From the NCBI GenBank assembly GCA_963969495.1, contig OZ018327.1:39325724-39389723 (forward strand): a stretch of DNA of 64,000 nt, read 5' to 3'. The position numbers and the translations under genes are program-made. Under the pieces are notes generated by a model. The model saw only the letters and a program-made list of their open reading frames with translations. It made no database searches and had not been told where the DNA came from. Source of the stretch: Ceratothoa steindachneri (taxonomy: Eukaryota; Arthropoda; Malacostraca; Isopoda; Cymothoidae). Below are positions 46,590 to 57,845 of this stretch, in pieces. The stretch's first letter is position 1; every line of letters starts with the position of its first letter.

Positions 46590-47345
46590 TGTATATTTAT
46601 AATTTGTATCCTTCGTTTGTTTATCGCGCCGATTCGCTCCAATGACGTTTGTTTATGAACATTTTTTTCGGTTTAAATGTTTGTTTGTGACGCTAATTTG
46701 CCAATGATGTTTGTGTGATTCCAGTCACGTCGTAAGATCATCATGCTGATTTCAGCCGAGTCGTTTGTTTATCCTTGATTTGAATTTATATGTTTGTTTA
46801 TCGCACAGATTTGAGGTTATACGTTTGTTTATCACGCAGATTCTAGTGTAAGTGCTTGTTAATCACGTCAATTCGAGATAAAATGTTTGTTCACGTCAAT
46901 TGGTCGTTAAATGTTTGTTTATCACGTCAATTCGAGATAAAATGTTTGTTCACGTCAATTTGAGACAAAATGTTTGTTTATCACGTCAATTCGAGATAAA
47001 ATGTTTGCTTATCACGTCAATTTGAGACAAAATGTTTGTTTATTACGTCAGTTTGAGACAAAATATTTGTTTATCACGTCGATTCAAGACAAAAGGTTTA
47101 TTTATCACGTCAATTCGAGACAAAATGTTTGTTTATCACGTCGATTTGAGTCCAAATGTTTGTTTATAACATTGAGTTGAGACAAAGTATATATTCAGTT
47201 TGTTTATTATCCCCAAATCTGAAGAAATTATTGTTTAACACATATTTTATTTCAAATGTTTATTTTAATGTCGATTTGAATCAAAATGTTTGTTAATCAT
47301 TCAGATCTGAGATCAAATGTTGGTTTATCACGCGTTTGTGTTAAT
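46590..47345. repeat. 31-bp minisatellite (TTTGTTTATCACGTCAATTC)
   Basis: About 24 units of TTTGTTTATCACGTCAATTC plus GAGAYAAAATG. Some units lack TTTAT and are about 25 bp. Units are most alike at 46850-47160. ACGTCA recurs in most of them. Confidence 0.9.
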
Positions 47346-47399
47346 GTTTGTTCAATTTGTCCCTAATTTCTTTAGTTCTGTAATTAGTTGTATAATAAT

Positions 47400-47905
47400 T
47401 ATAGAGGCATTAGAGTTATGCAGTCACTAAAGTCATTCAGTTGCTAGAATCGTCCAATCACTAGTCATGTGCATTTATCGTATCATCCAGTCGCTAGCCA
47501 TATAATCGATAGGGTCATATAGTTTCTACAGTCAACAATTGCTAAATATCCATCATTTCCTCAAGTTATATAGACGTTAAAATCATACAGTCGCTGTATT
47601 CATAAAATTGCTAGAGTCATACACTCACTAAAGTCATAGTATCACTAGTCATAGAGGCGGCGCTAGAGTCATACTGTGGCGACTCATGCAGTCACTAAAG
47701 TCAGTGAGTCATAGAGTCACTTGTATTATACTGTAACTAGTCATACAGCCACTGAACTCATAAAGTCCCTAGTCATAGAGATTCTAAAGTCATACAGTCG
47801 CTATAATAATGCAGTGAAAAAGGTCGAACAGTCACTAGGTGACTAGGGTCTTACAATCCGTAGAATCACAGAATTGCAAGTCATACAGTCCTAGAGTCAT
47901 TGATG
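47400..47905. repeat. Minisatellite, ~16-19 bp unit (AGTCATACAGTCACTA)
   Basis: About 28 loose units of AGTCATACAGTCRCTA directly follow the 31-bp array. Confidence 0.8.
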
Positions 47906-48880
47906 GGCTGGATAGGATCCTCTCGGCAAGTCAATTATGGCTTTTGGTCAATTAGGTCAAAGAGGCCCGTGTGCAATTATCTATAAACCTGAACCTATGT
48001 GTAATTGTGTATATGTGGGAGAGATTATCTCTGAGTGTGTGTACATGTGCGTATCTTTTAATCTGTACCAGATTGTCTGCGTTCGTTTAAGTCTGTATGT
48101 ATGTCTAAACATGTTTATAGGTGTAACTGACTCTGTACGGATGTTTTTGAATTTATGTCAACCTAAGAAAGTCTTCGAGCATATTTAACGTATGTGTTTA
48201 TTTAACTTTCTTTTTACGTGTGTATAATAATTGTTTTAGACTTCGTCCCTCGTAATTGTGTGCGTACATCCTGATTTTGTTTATGTGCATGTATATATAT
48301 TTTCTAATTACATGTACACAGGTCCGTGTCTTTCTACTTGTGTGTATTTGTGTATTGTTAACTCGAATCGACTCTTTCATTTAACTGTAATATTTTTCTT
48401 TATTTTTCTTTGTTCTTACCCTTTCCCGAGTCATTCTTTTTTGTTAGGAATTTTTCGTGATGTAATTTACCAGAGTGATGTCGTGTCCATTACAAAAATT
48501 GCCTCCTTCCCCTACATTCACTCTCTACTTATACATGTACAAATTGGGAATACAGACATGAATAAAAAAAAACGGTTTTTAAGAGACGAGGGAATGAGAT
48601 TTAAATGTGAAGGGGATTCGAGTGTTTTATATTAACTAAAACACTAATGCGAGTTTTGTCTTGGTTTTATGAGTTTGGATTCAGCCACTTTGCTACATCG
48701 AAGCGTAAGAATGCATTCAAAGGTCGAGGTTCGATCCCAGCCATCTTTTTCCTACATGTAGAACCTTTAGACAAGAGAAGAACAACTTAGAATAATTCCT
48801 TGCATTTGAGTTCTTTTTTTCTTTCTTTTGATTAAGAAAATGTGTTCCTTAAGGACTGATACACTATGTTTGTACCTTTT
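47906..48880. other. Non-coding stretch
   Basis: GT-rich degenerate sequence at 47990-48360. A tRNA-B-box-like GAGGTTCGATCCCAG at 48727-48741 may mark a SINE end. The 125-codon frame at 48258-48635 has no recognised domain. Confidence 0.4.
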
Positions 48881-48884
48881 CAAT

Positions 48885-49875
48885 CTTCTATCATCTATAT
48901 TCTTTCTTTTTGTCTAATTTCTTTCTTCTCTCTTTTCACCGCCTTTCATTCTTCTTCTTTTATCCTTCTTCTTCTTCCTAACTTTATTCTTTTTCTTTAA
49001 TCCTTCTTCTTCCTAGCTTTAGGCTTCTTTCATCCTTGTTCTTCTTCCTAGATTCATTCTTCTTCTTCCTAGTTTAATTTTTCTTCTCTCGTCATTCTTC
49101 TTCTTACTAGCTTTATTCTTGCTCTTTAATCATTCTACTTCTTTAATCTTTCTTCTTCTTTACATCTTTATTTTTCTTCCTTAATTCTTCAACTTCTTTC
49201 ATCCTTCTTCTTTTTCTTAACTTTATTCTTACTCTTTAATTCTTTACTTCTTTCATTCTTCTTCTTCTTAGCTTTATTCTTAGTCTTTAATTCTTCTACT
49301 TCCTTCATCCTTCTTCTTCTGCCTAGCTATATTCTTCCTCTTTAATCCTTCTACTTCTTTCATCCTTCTTCTTCTTTTTACTAGCTTTATTCTTCTTCTT
49401 TAATTCTTTACTTCTTTTATCCTTTTTCTTCTACCTAGCTTTATTCTTCCTCTTTAACTCTTCAACATTTTTCATCCTTTCTCTTCCCACCTTTTTTCCT
49501 CCTCTTTAATCCTTCTACTTCTTTCATCCTTCTTCTTCTTTTTACTAGCTTTATTCTTCTTCTTTAATTCTTTACTTCTTTTATCCTTTTTTTTCTACCT
49601 AGCTTTATTCTTCCTCTTTAACTCTTCAACATTTTTCATCCTTTCTCTTCCTACCTTTTTTCCTCCTCTTTAATCCTTCTAATTCTTTTATCCTTCTTCT
49701 TCCTCCCTTTTTTCCTCCTCTTTAATCCTTCTACTTCTTCCATCCTTCTTGTTATTCTTAGCCTAATTCTTACTCCTTAATTCTTTACTTCTTTCATCCT
49801 TCTTTTTCCTAGTTTTTTTTCTTCTTTAATCCTTCAACTTCTTTCATCCTTTATCTTCTTCCTAACTTCATTCGT
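48885..49875. repeat. 1-kb polypyrimidine array, ~53 bp unit, with a 164-bp duplication
   Basis: Units read CTTTAATTCTTCTACTTC, then TTTCATCCTTCTTCTTC, then CTAGCTTTATTCTTC. The strand is overwhelmingly C/T. A larger near-identical duplication of 164 bp is visible: 49341-49504 recurs at 49505-49668. Confidence 0.9.
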
Positions 49876-50700
49876 TCGAAATAGTGCTTAAGCCTCCTTT
49901 TGTTTGCCGTGTAGAGAAGGAAGCCCTCGTTAGTTTTAGTTTTCTAAATAAATTAAAAGGTCTTTAATTATTTGGGGGGGGGGATCAATAATTTTGTTAC
50001 CCCCCGAGATGTTAAAGCAAAATTTATAATTAATTGAAATTAATTCAATTATGTCAAATTAAAGGTGAAACAATTCGTATGCAATTAAAGGCATAACACT
50101 TTAATTCAATTTTAAAGAAATAACAATGAATTTTTAGTTTATTTCATTACGTTAATTAGCGCAGAAATATTATTTGAAAGAGAAGAAGAAAAGAGAAGAA
50201 GAAGGAGAAGATAACATCACTGGAAGAAGTTGTTCCCCTCATTATCACGGAACTCCTCTATCACGTTTCCTTATCAATTTTCTTATCCAGTTTTTCTTTC
50301 ACTGGACGGAGAACTGATAAGGGCTCGTGGGAGATAACGCAGCGGAAACAGGACTCCTCCATTCCCCCACCATTCCACCACGCATCATCATTCACCCACC
50401 ACCCGAGCCTGGACAACCAGGTACACCGGACCAGAGGCACGGATGACAGCTGGTAGCCTCATAAAGACAACGATAAAGGAGAGCAACATCTTGTTAATCG
50501 TAGCTATGATTTACTGAGCACCTCCCCCCTGACGGTAGTTGTGGAGGCTAATCGAGATTGCCTACTTGTTTTCCTGATATCGATGTTATCTTACGTATTT
50601 TCTATTATATTATTATCATTTAGTATTATTTATTGCTATTATTACGAGATTTGTAGTGATTGTAAGGAATTGTTAGATACTATTTAACAATATCTACTCA
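49876..50700. other. Non-coding stretch
   Basis: A G-run (49974-49983), then AT-rich DNA with AATTAATT words (50030-50160), then a C-rich part (50350-50420). No gene recognised. Confidence 0.4.
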
Positions 50701-50701
50701 C

Positions 50702-50896
50702 CCGTTTGTATAGCATAAAAGTCAGTAGCTGCGGGAGCCCTGGAAGTCACGGAATTGGAAATTCTAGTAATAACTGGCAAAGCGCGGATGGGTTCAGGAA
50801 CCAGAGGAATCAAAAGAGCTGTCGGAGTTCGAAACCCTTTGATAGCCACACCAACATCGTTGGTACATTTCACTATCACTTTGGCTACTTGAGCAA
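50702..50896 (-). CDS. Candidate symmetric-phase exon, unknown product
   Basis: On the minus strand an open frame of 65 codons is bounded by GATCCCAG as acceptor and ACGG|GTGAGT as a strong donor. The 195-bp length is divisible by three (phase 1-1). The product contains AKVIVKCTNDVGVAIKGF and LIPLVPEPIRALPVITR and matches nothing I recognise. Base composition is more balanced than the AT-rich flanks. However, the plus strand is also open here (50706-50918) and has its own donor-like ATG|GTAGGT at 50909-50910. Strand and reality are therefore uncertain. Confidence 0.25.
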
Positions 50897-50918
50897 CTGG
50901 GATCACGATGGTAGGTAG

Positions 50919-52215
50919 GATTTATTATTATTATTTTTGCATGTACTGTTTTGATACGCCCCCCATCCTCGGCTCCATTCGCACCTTCTCCTACTTATCT
51001 TAATTTAGACCTAAATCTTAACCTTGGATCCGAACCATGCGCTTAGCAGCTGTCGTCAATGAGACTCGGTTAGGGAGTCATTATAATCGAGGAAAGAGAG
51101 GAAGTAAATATGACTAACGAAAGCATTCTCACTAAGAAAAAAGGAGGAGAGAGAGAAAAAGAGGGATGAATAATAGGAAAAGGTTAGGATGATAATCAGT
51201 GGCATGCCAAATCTTACGAAACATGAGTTGCAGCAAGTGCCACTGTTTGGAGTTATCGACCTTCGCACAGAGAGAGAAAAAAAAGAAAGAAAAAAGGAAA
51301 GAAAGAAAAATTAGAAAGAAAGAATGAGAAAGGACAGAAACTAAAGGTTAAGATGATTGCTAATTCACTCACCTACGTTCCTCCCTCGGTCCATATTGGT
51401 GGATTCAATGCAGCACCATTAAAAATAAAATACCTACACAAGCGTTCATTATGCAATCCCCTTTTCTGCATCACTGCCTGCCCCACTCTTTCAACATTGC
51501 CTTTACTACAGCAATATTTGCAGAACATTAAAAGTGCTGAATCAGGCGATTCAATACCAAGTGTTCACCATTGATTTAATATAAAAAATGTTTTGAAATC
51601 AATATAAAAATCCTATTATCTCCAGAACTCAAATGACGTAAAGGAGACGAGAGTTTTCTGTATGGTCAATAGTTACCATTGTTCAGGTACTAAGTAGGAA
51701 CACATATTTGTATCAACTTGTCATTTTAGAGCTACATTTTTGCATTTTTTAAACAAATAAATCCTCAGAATTGTTGTCAATTCAAAATATTAAGGAAGAT
51801 TGTGCATTAGACAAAAATTTGTAGCATTCTTGTTGTGTCCATGAAAATGGTTATGATTGCTTATAATAATAATAAAGTAGAAGTGACCGAAGGGCTTTAG
51901 TGGTTAGTGTAGATGGAATGGACAATGAAATAACTTCTTCGAATATGTCTATGACTTCACTCATCCAATTTTTCGTTGTTGCTTAAGGAATTTTCAGTAC
52001 ACGATAGCATTTTAGGGATCAAAATCCGCCCTCCCCGGAACTCTTAATTGCTTCCTCAGAAGTTACAAGTTCTTTTCCACCGGTATTGGACGAAACTAAG
52101 GGGCCTTGCATTTGCAAGTGACCTCTTATATGACATCTACTTTCATGCCTTGTTTAATCTTTGTTTTTTCCCATTATTTATTTTAAAGAGCCTCCTCTTT
52201 TGTCTACTTATTCCC
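50919..52215. other. Non-coding stretch
   Basis: A purine-rich GAAAGAAAG run lies at 51270-51330. The 73-codon frame at 51353-51574 is unrecognised. Confidence 0.4.
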
Positions 52216-52219
52216 TTAT

Positions 52220-53880
52220 TGCTATAATAAGAGTCATTAACTACTCATGACGTCATAGCTCCGTTCTTCTAGTAGTATGAAATGGATTATAAACTACTCA
52301 TGTTGTCATAACTCCTTTCCTCTAGGTTCACTTGTTTGCAACCTTCGTGTGACCTCGTTACCCTCCTCCCCATGCCTAAAGTACATGAAACCCACATTAT
52401 GCGAATACTCAATATTAATAAACTATAAATAATATGAGATTACACCATAGGAAGCTTACAGTTTAATTAGTTGATATTAGCAATAACAATATATCGGGAT
52501 CACAGCATTTGCCAACTATTCAAATATAACTATATTTTTGGATATGTATAAATTTAATTCCTCGCGAGGCGCCTAACTAATGACTTACTATGACACCTCG
52601 GATGAATACCACTCTTCTAGTGGTATGAAACGACTCATTCGATACTCATGAAGTTACAACTCCGTTCTGTTAGTAGTATGAAAGGGATTATTGAATACCC
52701 GTGACGTCATAACTCTGTTGCTCTAGTAGTACGGAAAAGGCCCTTTAGTAGTATGAAAGGAGCCAATAAATACTTATGAAATCATAACTATTAGTCATGT
52801 CATATGAAATGGGGCATTTCTTTTCATATTTATCATTAATTTCGGGAGAGAAATAATCGAAAGGATCTCTCCTGATTCGACTAAAAAGTAAACCATTATT
52901 GACTAGGATTGATATAGGAGACGAAAAGTGGATTATGTACAGTAATATTAAACTTTCTAGTCAATGGAGTAGTCCTTGGGAGAACCAATACCCTATCCCA
53001 AAGAGGGGCTTTATTCACGTTTTATTCGAATGTGCTTTTGGTGACCTAATCCATTTTTAACCTCTTCACTCACGTCAGACATTCACCAATGAGGTTTACT
53101 GTGCTCAGTTGGGCCGTGTGCATACATCACTTGGAGAGAGAAAAGGACACCGTTAATCAAATGATAAGAGTCCTCCTTCATCAAGACAATCTCATATCGC
53201 AAGAAATACCATACAAAAAGTTAACAATTTCGACTGGGAAGTAATAAATCTGTCTCTATACTCACCCGAATTAAGCCCATCCTATTTTTTTTTCTTTTAA
53301 GGAGTTTACCGAATTATCCGAAGAGAATGAAGATTTAAACAACAGAACAGATCGAAACAACCTTAAAGAACTTTTTAAAATGAAAGTCAAACGATTTTAA
53401 CAAAAGTAGTATTCACCGGTTAGTAGAAAGATGGGGACTAGTGTTAGAAAGTGGTTGAAATTATATTCCTTATTAACTTAATAAATAAATACTTATTTAA
53501 ATATAAATAACTTAAAAGAGATGTTAAGTGCCAGTAAATACTCGACGCAATAACTCCTTTCTTCTAGTGATCTTAAAAGGGCCTTTAAATACCTGTGACG
53601 TCATAAACTCGTTCTTTTGTACTATGAAATGATCCGTTAAATACTAATGACGTCACAACTCCGGAGTTCCTCTAGTAGCTTCAAAGGAGTTATTAAATAC
53701 GATGACATGATAACTCTGTTCCTCTAATGTTGGGAAAGAAGTGATTAAATAATACTCATGACGTTATAAATCCATTTCGCCAATAGTATGAAAGGAGCCC
53801 TTAACGTCCTAACTCCGTTCCTGAATAGTATGGAAGGAATCATTAAATACTCATGACGTCATAACTACGTTCCTCCTTTT
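52220..53880. repeat. 53-bp minisatellite with TGACGTCA (CRE) in its unit, interrupted by mariner debris
   Basis: Units read ACTCATGACGTCATAACT, then CCGTTCCTCTAGTAGTATGA, then AAGGAGTCATTAAAT. They are clear at 52235-52350, 52610-52800 and 53515-53880. Perfect TGACGTCA occurs at 52248, 52702, 53596, 53648 and 53854, with near matches elsewhere. The 52840-53510 gap is a degenerate mariner. Confidence 0.85.
52895..53510 (+). pseudogene. Degenerate mariner transposase (C-terminal two thirds)
   Basis: In shifting frames one reads GDEKWIMYSNIK (first Asp, codon 52920-52922), TNEVYCAQLGRVHTSL, LHQDNLI (second Asp, 53185-53187), NFDWEVI, SPELSPSYFFF and finally KVVEI. The third catalytic Asp of the SPDLxPxDY block has become Tyr (53283-53285). 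Order and spacing match DD34D mariner transposases, with several small deletions. The N-terminal HTH part was not found and TIRs were not recognised. It lies within the CRE-bearing minisatellite, and array units resume on its right side. Confidence 0.8.
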
Positions 53881-55235
53881 CGACACAGGAAAGTGATGGA
53901 ATCCAACCGAGATTTTAGTGACGTAAATTTTCTTTTAAATTTCTTTCCATTTCTAAGATTCTTGGATCAAACGTCCAAGAAATATTGATATAGGTCACAA
54001 GACCCCACTATAAATCTGCTGCAAATTTTCAAAATGAATTTGGAGGAATTCTAGAATGAAATTAATTCCCTATTTCTGAGATATATTTAATAAAACCCCA
54101 AAGATTCCCCCTCTCACCATTATTGGTGGGTTCACTTTAATTCCTTTATTAGAAAAAGATTCAACAACAAATTTCACTTTCAAAATAAACTTCATTGTAA
54201 ATTTCCAAATCTCGTTATAAATTCGAAATTTAGACCCAGTGGAAAATGAATCTGCGATTCAAACGCAGAGATCCTTAAAAAAAAAAAAAAACTATACCAT
54301 CAAACTTGTTTGGTTTGATTGTTTGGTGCCAGTTATTATGTTGTGGCAACTTTGGATCCGAGGGAGTGTAATTCCTGGTAACTATTTAGAGTATAACCCA
54401 GTTCGCTCGGACAATTTTGGCTAAACTTCTCTCGTTCAACTCTGCTTCTGCCGCCATTTATTGGTCCTTAAAACGCGTCTCCACACTTCGCTCCGGGCGC
54501 TCTTAAGGCCGCGAATGAGGTGGAGAAAAGAGCTCTTTCCAAGAAGCGGCCATAGCACACAGAGAGAGGCTAAACGCGACCTCAGGTATGAACAGGTAGG
54601 CAAACGGGCACAATCACCTTCGTTACGAGGGGAAACAGGTGTGGGGAAATTGAGCGGGATGGCCTAGTTTCTTAAAGGGAGAATAAGACAGCGGGAAAAG
54701 TTATAAGGGAGAATAGATGGTAAAAACAGAGCAGGATGACCTTTCTTATAAGGAGGGAATCTGGGCAGGAACAATATTGAAGCATTGGAAGGAGAATTTA
54801 CCTGCGACCACTGGCGGGGGAATGACACCGAGATAAAGGTGGGGAGAGACTAGAGGGGAAATATCGGTGGCAGAGGACAGTCGTAACAAAAAATAGGGAT
54901 CGAGAATGATAAAGATTTAAAAAAAAACATGACCTGTAGGTGTACTAGGGAAGGTAAAGAGTTCTCACACTTGGAGACTCTTTTCTCAGGAGATAGACAG
55001 ACAGTCAGGAAATTAAGGCTTTATTCCATGAAAACTCCCCCGCTGGAAAAGAAAAGAAGAAAAACGATCCAATTCCTAGGACTCTGTAGTTATATGTGTA
55101 TCTCTTAAACCCATTCTCACCTCTTTTCAATACCCTTTAGATAATTCCAAGTTCTTTCTTTTTACAGGACTCCCCCATGAAACAGCTCTACTCCACACCA
55201 ACCCCTGGCACAGCCCTAGTACACCCTTGTCTCTA
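53881..55235. other. Non-coding stretch
   Basis: A balanced block at 54440-54660 holds a 68-codon plus frame (54461-54667) with no homology. A purine-rich GGGAGAATAAGA-type block follows to about 54900. Confidence 0.4.
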
Positions 55236-55375
55236 CTGTTATTTAATTAGAACTGGATCCTCTTTGGGGTAGCCCCCAAAGGAGTGGAAGGGCGTCCCAA
55301 CTCTTAATTAATGGGAACTAATTGACCCCTGCTAATTATTATGGACGAGTCGGCGTCGAGCACTCACTTCACATC
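55236..55375. promoter_or_regulatory. Candidate regulatory element, TAATTA cluster
   Basis: Within 140 bp stand TTTAATTAGAAC, CTTAATTAATGGG, ACTAATTGACC and GCTAATTATTATG. Four homeodomain-type cores in non-repetitive DNA. The regulatory role is inference. Confidence 0.3.
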
Positions 55376-56340
55376 ACTCACCGCTGTCACGCTGGGAGAG
55401 CTCGAAATTTCGCGCCCTTTTCTTTTCTTCCTGAGAGCAAGAGCGAGACTTTATTATGATTTCTATTGTTAATATCCTTATTATTATCATCATCATCATT
55501 ATTAGTTTTTATTAGTTTCGTTGTTGGTTTGAGATCACCTGATGATTATTCGGGCAGCAGGGAATAAAGATTATGTGGATGATTAATATTATTATTACCT
55601 TTAATGGTTGCATTAAACCGATGTAATAACGTTAATAAATGATGGTGACATCACTGTATTTCATTTCCTTTCCCTTTTTAATTGTATTTATGATTTATTT
55701 ATTTTTTATTTTTAATGAAGTGGTGAACTTAGGTTAAGTGAAGATGCAACGAAGATACCTATCCCGAGTAGTCAAATGAAGATATTATGTGTCGCTCTGT
55801 GAACTGTGTATCTATAGTACAATTCTAGTGATACTTGGTCTGTGAATAGGCATGGGCCGAGGAGCTCGAAGAAGAGACTACTTGGGACGCCTTGGTTCGC
55901 TCGCCTCTTATCCCTGCTGATAAGTGGACAATCGAGGGAAAAAAATGACCGAATTTCCCATTAAGTGTGATTTCCCTCTTGTCCCTTTCCCAAGTGGAAA
56001 AGGGGGAACCGAGGACGGGGGACCCTCCTCCATCTAAGGTCGAGAAGAGACGCGAGGAGGGATTTTTATTAAAGCGAAAACCAACGAGGGCATCAGCCGT
56101 GGGAAGTTTGTTAGGAGAGATCTACAAGGAAAGGGGTGATGGAAAATGTCTGCAAGCTAACCGTAAATGATCTGGTATGCAATGGGGCCAGAAGGGAACA
56201 CAATTTGGGCCAATTAGAGCTGAGAAGGTACTCATTACTTCAGATGTAAGCTTCAGCATGGTTGACCATGCAGGAGTGGATCCAGAAACGCTTCATGGGA
56301 GTTTGCCTGGTGGTCGTGGGGGACATGGATGTGGAAAAGA
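55376..56340. other. Non-coding stretch
   Basis: An ATTATTATCATC-type run at 55455-55510. The dispersed motif ACGAGGGCATC...AGAGATCTACAAGGAAAGG at 56085-56135. No gene recognised. Confidence 0.4.
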
Positions 56341-56344
56341 GGAG

Positions 56345-56735
56345 ACATACGAGAGTGGTACCCTTCAGGCCGCTTCAAATAGCTTTCAGGCATGTTTCAA
56401 TAAGCTGCCGGATACTTTTCAGTCGACCTTTAGGGAGGCTTTTCAGGCAGATTTCGGTAAGGATCAGGGCACCTCTCAGTGAGATTTTAGGTAGCTCTTA
56501 GTGAACTTTCAATCAGTTTCTAATTCAGTTTCAAACCATTTTCAGGCAACTCTCAGACAGTTTTCATTTAAATTTCAGTCAGGTTTTAGTTAAATTTCAG
56601 TAAATTTTAGGCATCTTTCAGAATGTTTTCAGTATGAGTTTCCACTTAAGTTTCAATGAGTTTTCAATGAGTTTTTTATGCAGCTTTTGTAAACTTTATA
56701 GGGCGTTTTCAGGCAGATTTTACTGACCATTCGCC
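56345..56735. repeat. Minisatellite (TTTCAGGCAGTTTTCAGTGA type), split by a SINE
   Basis: Loose 20-30 bp units built on TTTCAG (TTTTCAGGCAGATTTC, TTTCAGTCAGGTTTTAG). They resume at 57170-57212 beyond the SINE copy. The 101-codon frame at 56177-56482 runs into the array and is not called. Confidence 0.8.
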
Positions 56736-56754
56736 CAATGTGGTGCACACTCCA

Positions 56755-57175
56755 GACGAGATAATAAAATAAACATAAAGGTCAGTATAATACATCGCCG
56801 GTCTTCTTTTGGGGAGAGGTGCCAGGATGTATAATGTTTTGACACCAAACAGAGTTCAAGTGGAACCTTCACTCCCCCACCCCAGGAAGAGGGATCTGTT
56901 CTGTGTCAGAGGTATGTGGATACAGATACCCATCGGCAGGGTTCATTGGAACAGGGAGTGTGTGTGTATGTTGTGCTGTGAAGACGGGGGAGGGAAAAAA
57001 ACAGCGTTGTGATTGACTATGTGTGTGATAAGCAATGTAAGGTCTACACAGCCCACTCCAAGGTTAAGCAAGGCACGTCTACTAATTGGTAGCCAGACGT
57101 TTGTGTCGGCTCATCCCGGGATCGAACCCGGTACCACGATGTTAGCGGATCAACACCGTATCCATTCGTCAGTCA
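56755..57175 (-). mobile_element. tRNA-derived SINE, copy 2
   Basis: Second copy of the element at 8170-8650. On the minus strand its head has a perfect B box (GGTTCGATCC in CCGGGTTCGATCCCGGG), followed by the shared body and the GATAATAAAATA end. The A-box region (GACTGACGAATGGATACGG) is more decayed than in copy 1. The copy sits inside the TTTCAG array. Confidence 0.75.
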
Positions 57176-57212
57176 GTGAATTTTAACTGAGCTTTCAGTC
57201 AGGTTTTAATAT

Positions 57213-57440
57213 CGTCGGACGTAGTGGATAACCTCTTTAAATCGCTATGTCCTTTGTATTTAGTGTATTCACAAAGGGTTCTGATGTGGTGATGCAATAG
57301 GCATATACACTACCATTTAGGTTCTGACGTTTCATGGTTCAGAGAACCATAAACATTAGCCCAGAGTTGTGATTTATACAATATACCAGCTGTTTACTTG
57401 CTTCTGAGGCATCGTAAGTTAATAAACGTTTAATAAATAA
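57213..57440. other. Non-coding spacer
   Basis: Nothing recognised. Confidence 0.4.
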
Positions 57441-57444
57441 TTTA

Positions 57445-57845
57445 CTGATCTTAACCACTTAACATTATCTTCAACACAATTTTGTGTTGAAAGGAGAAAA
57501 TAATCCAGCCATAAACCAAACCCCTGGGCAACTTTTCGCTTAATTTCAATAAGATGAGGCGATATTATCTCTTTTTCTAATTAGAGCACTGCCATTCATT
57601 AAAGAAATGTTAATTAAGCGCTAGTATCTTCATTAATCGCATTAAACACTACACATGCTGCAAAAGATGCAAGCTGAAGATACGCGTTGGTGCTAATTAA
57701 AAAGTTGTGTACATAAAGCCCGGAATTCATTAATCAATTACTTCAACTACTTCTCCAAATACATCGGAAAGAAAATTGCTTGAAACTTTCTGTAAATTTA
57801 TCACAAAACCAGGAAAATCCAATTAGCTTCTCACTGGAATCTCGC
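57445..57845. promoter_or_regulatory. Candidate enhancer-like block with six TAATTA/ATTA sites
   Basis: About 400 bp of non-repetitive sequence contains CTAATTAGAGC, GTTAATTAAGC, CATTAATCGCATTA, GCTAATTAAAAA, CATTAATCAATTAC and CCAATTAGC at roughly 30-90 bp spacing, plus GCATTAAACACT. Such density of homeodomain cores is typical of developmental enhancers, though AT-rich DNA raises the background. No conservation data available. Confidence 0.35.
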
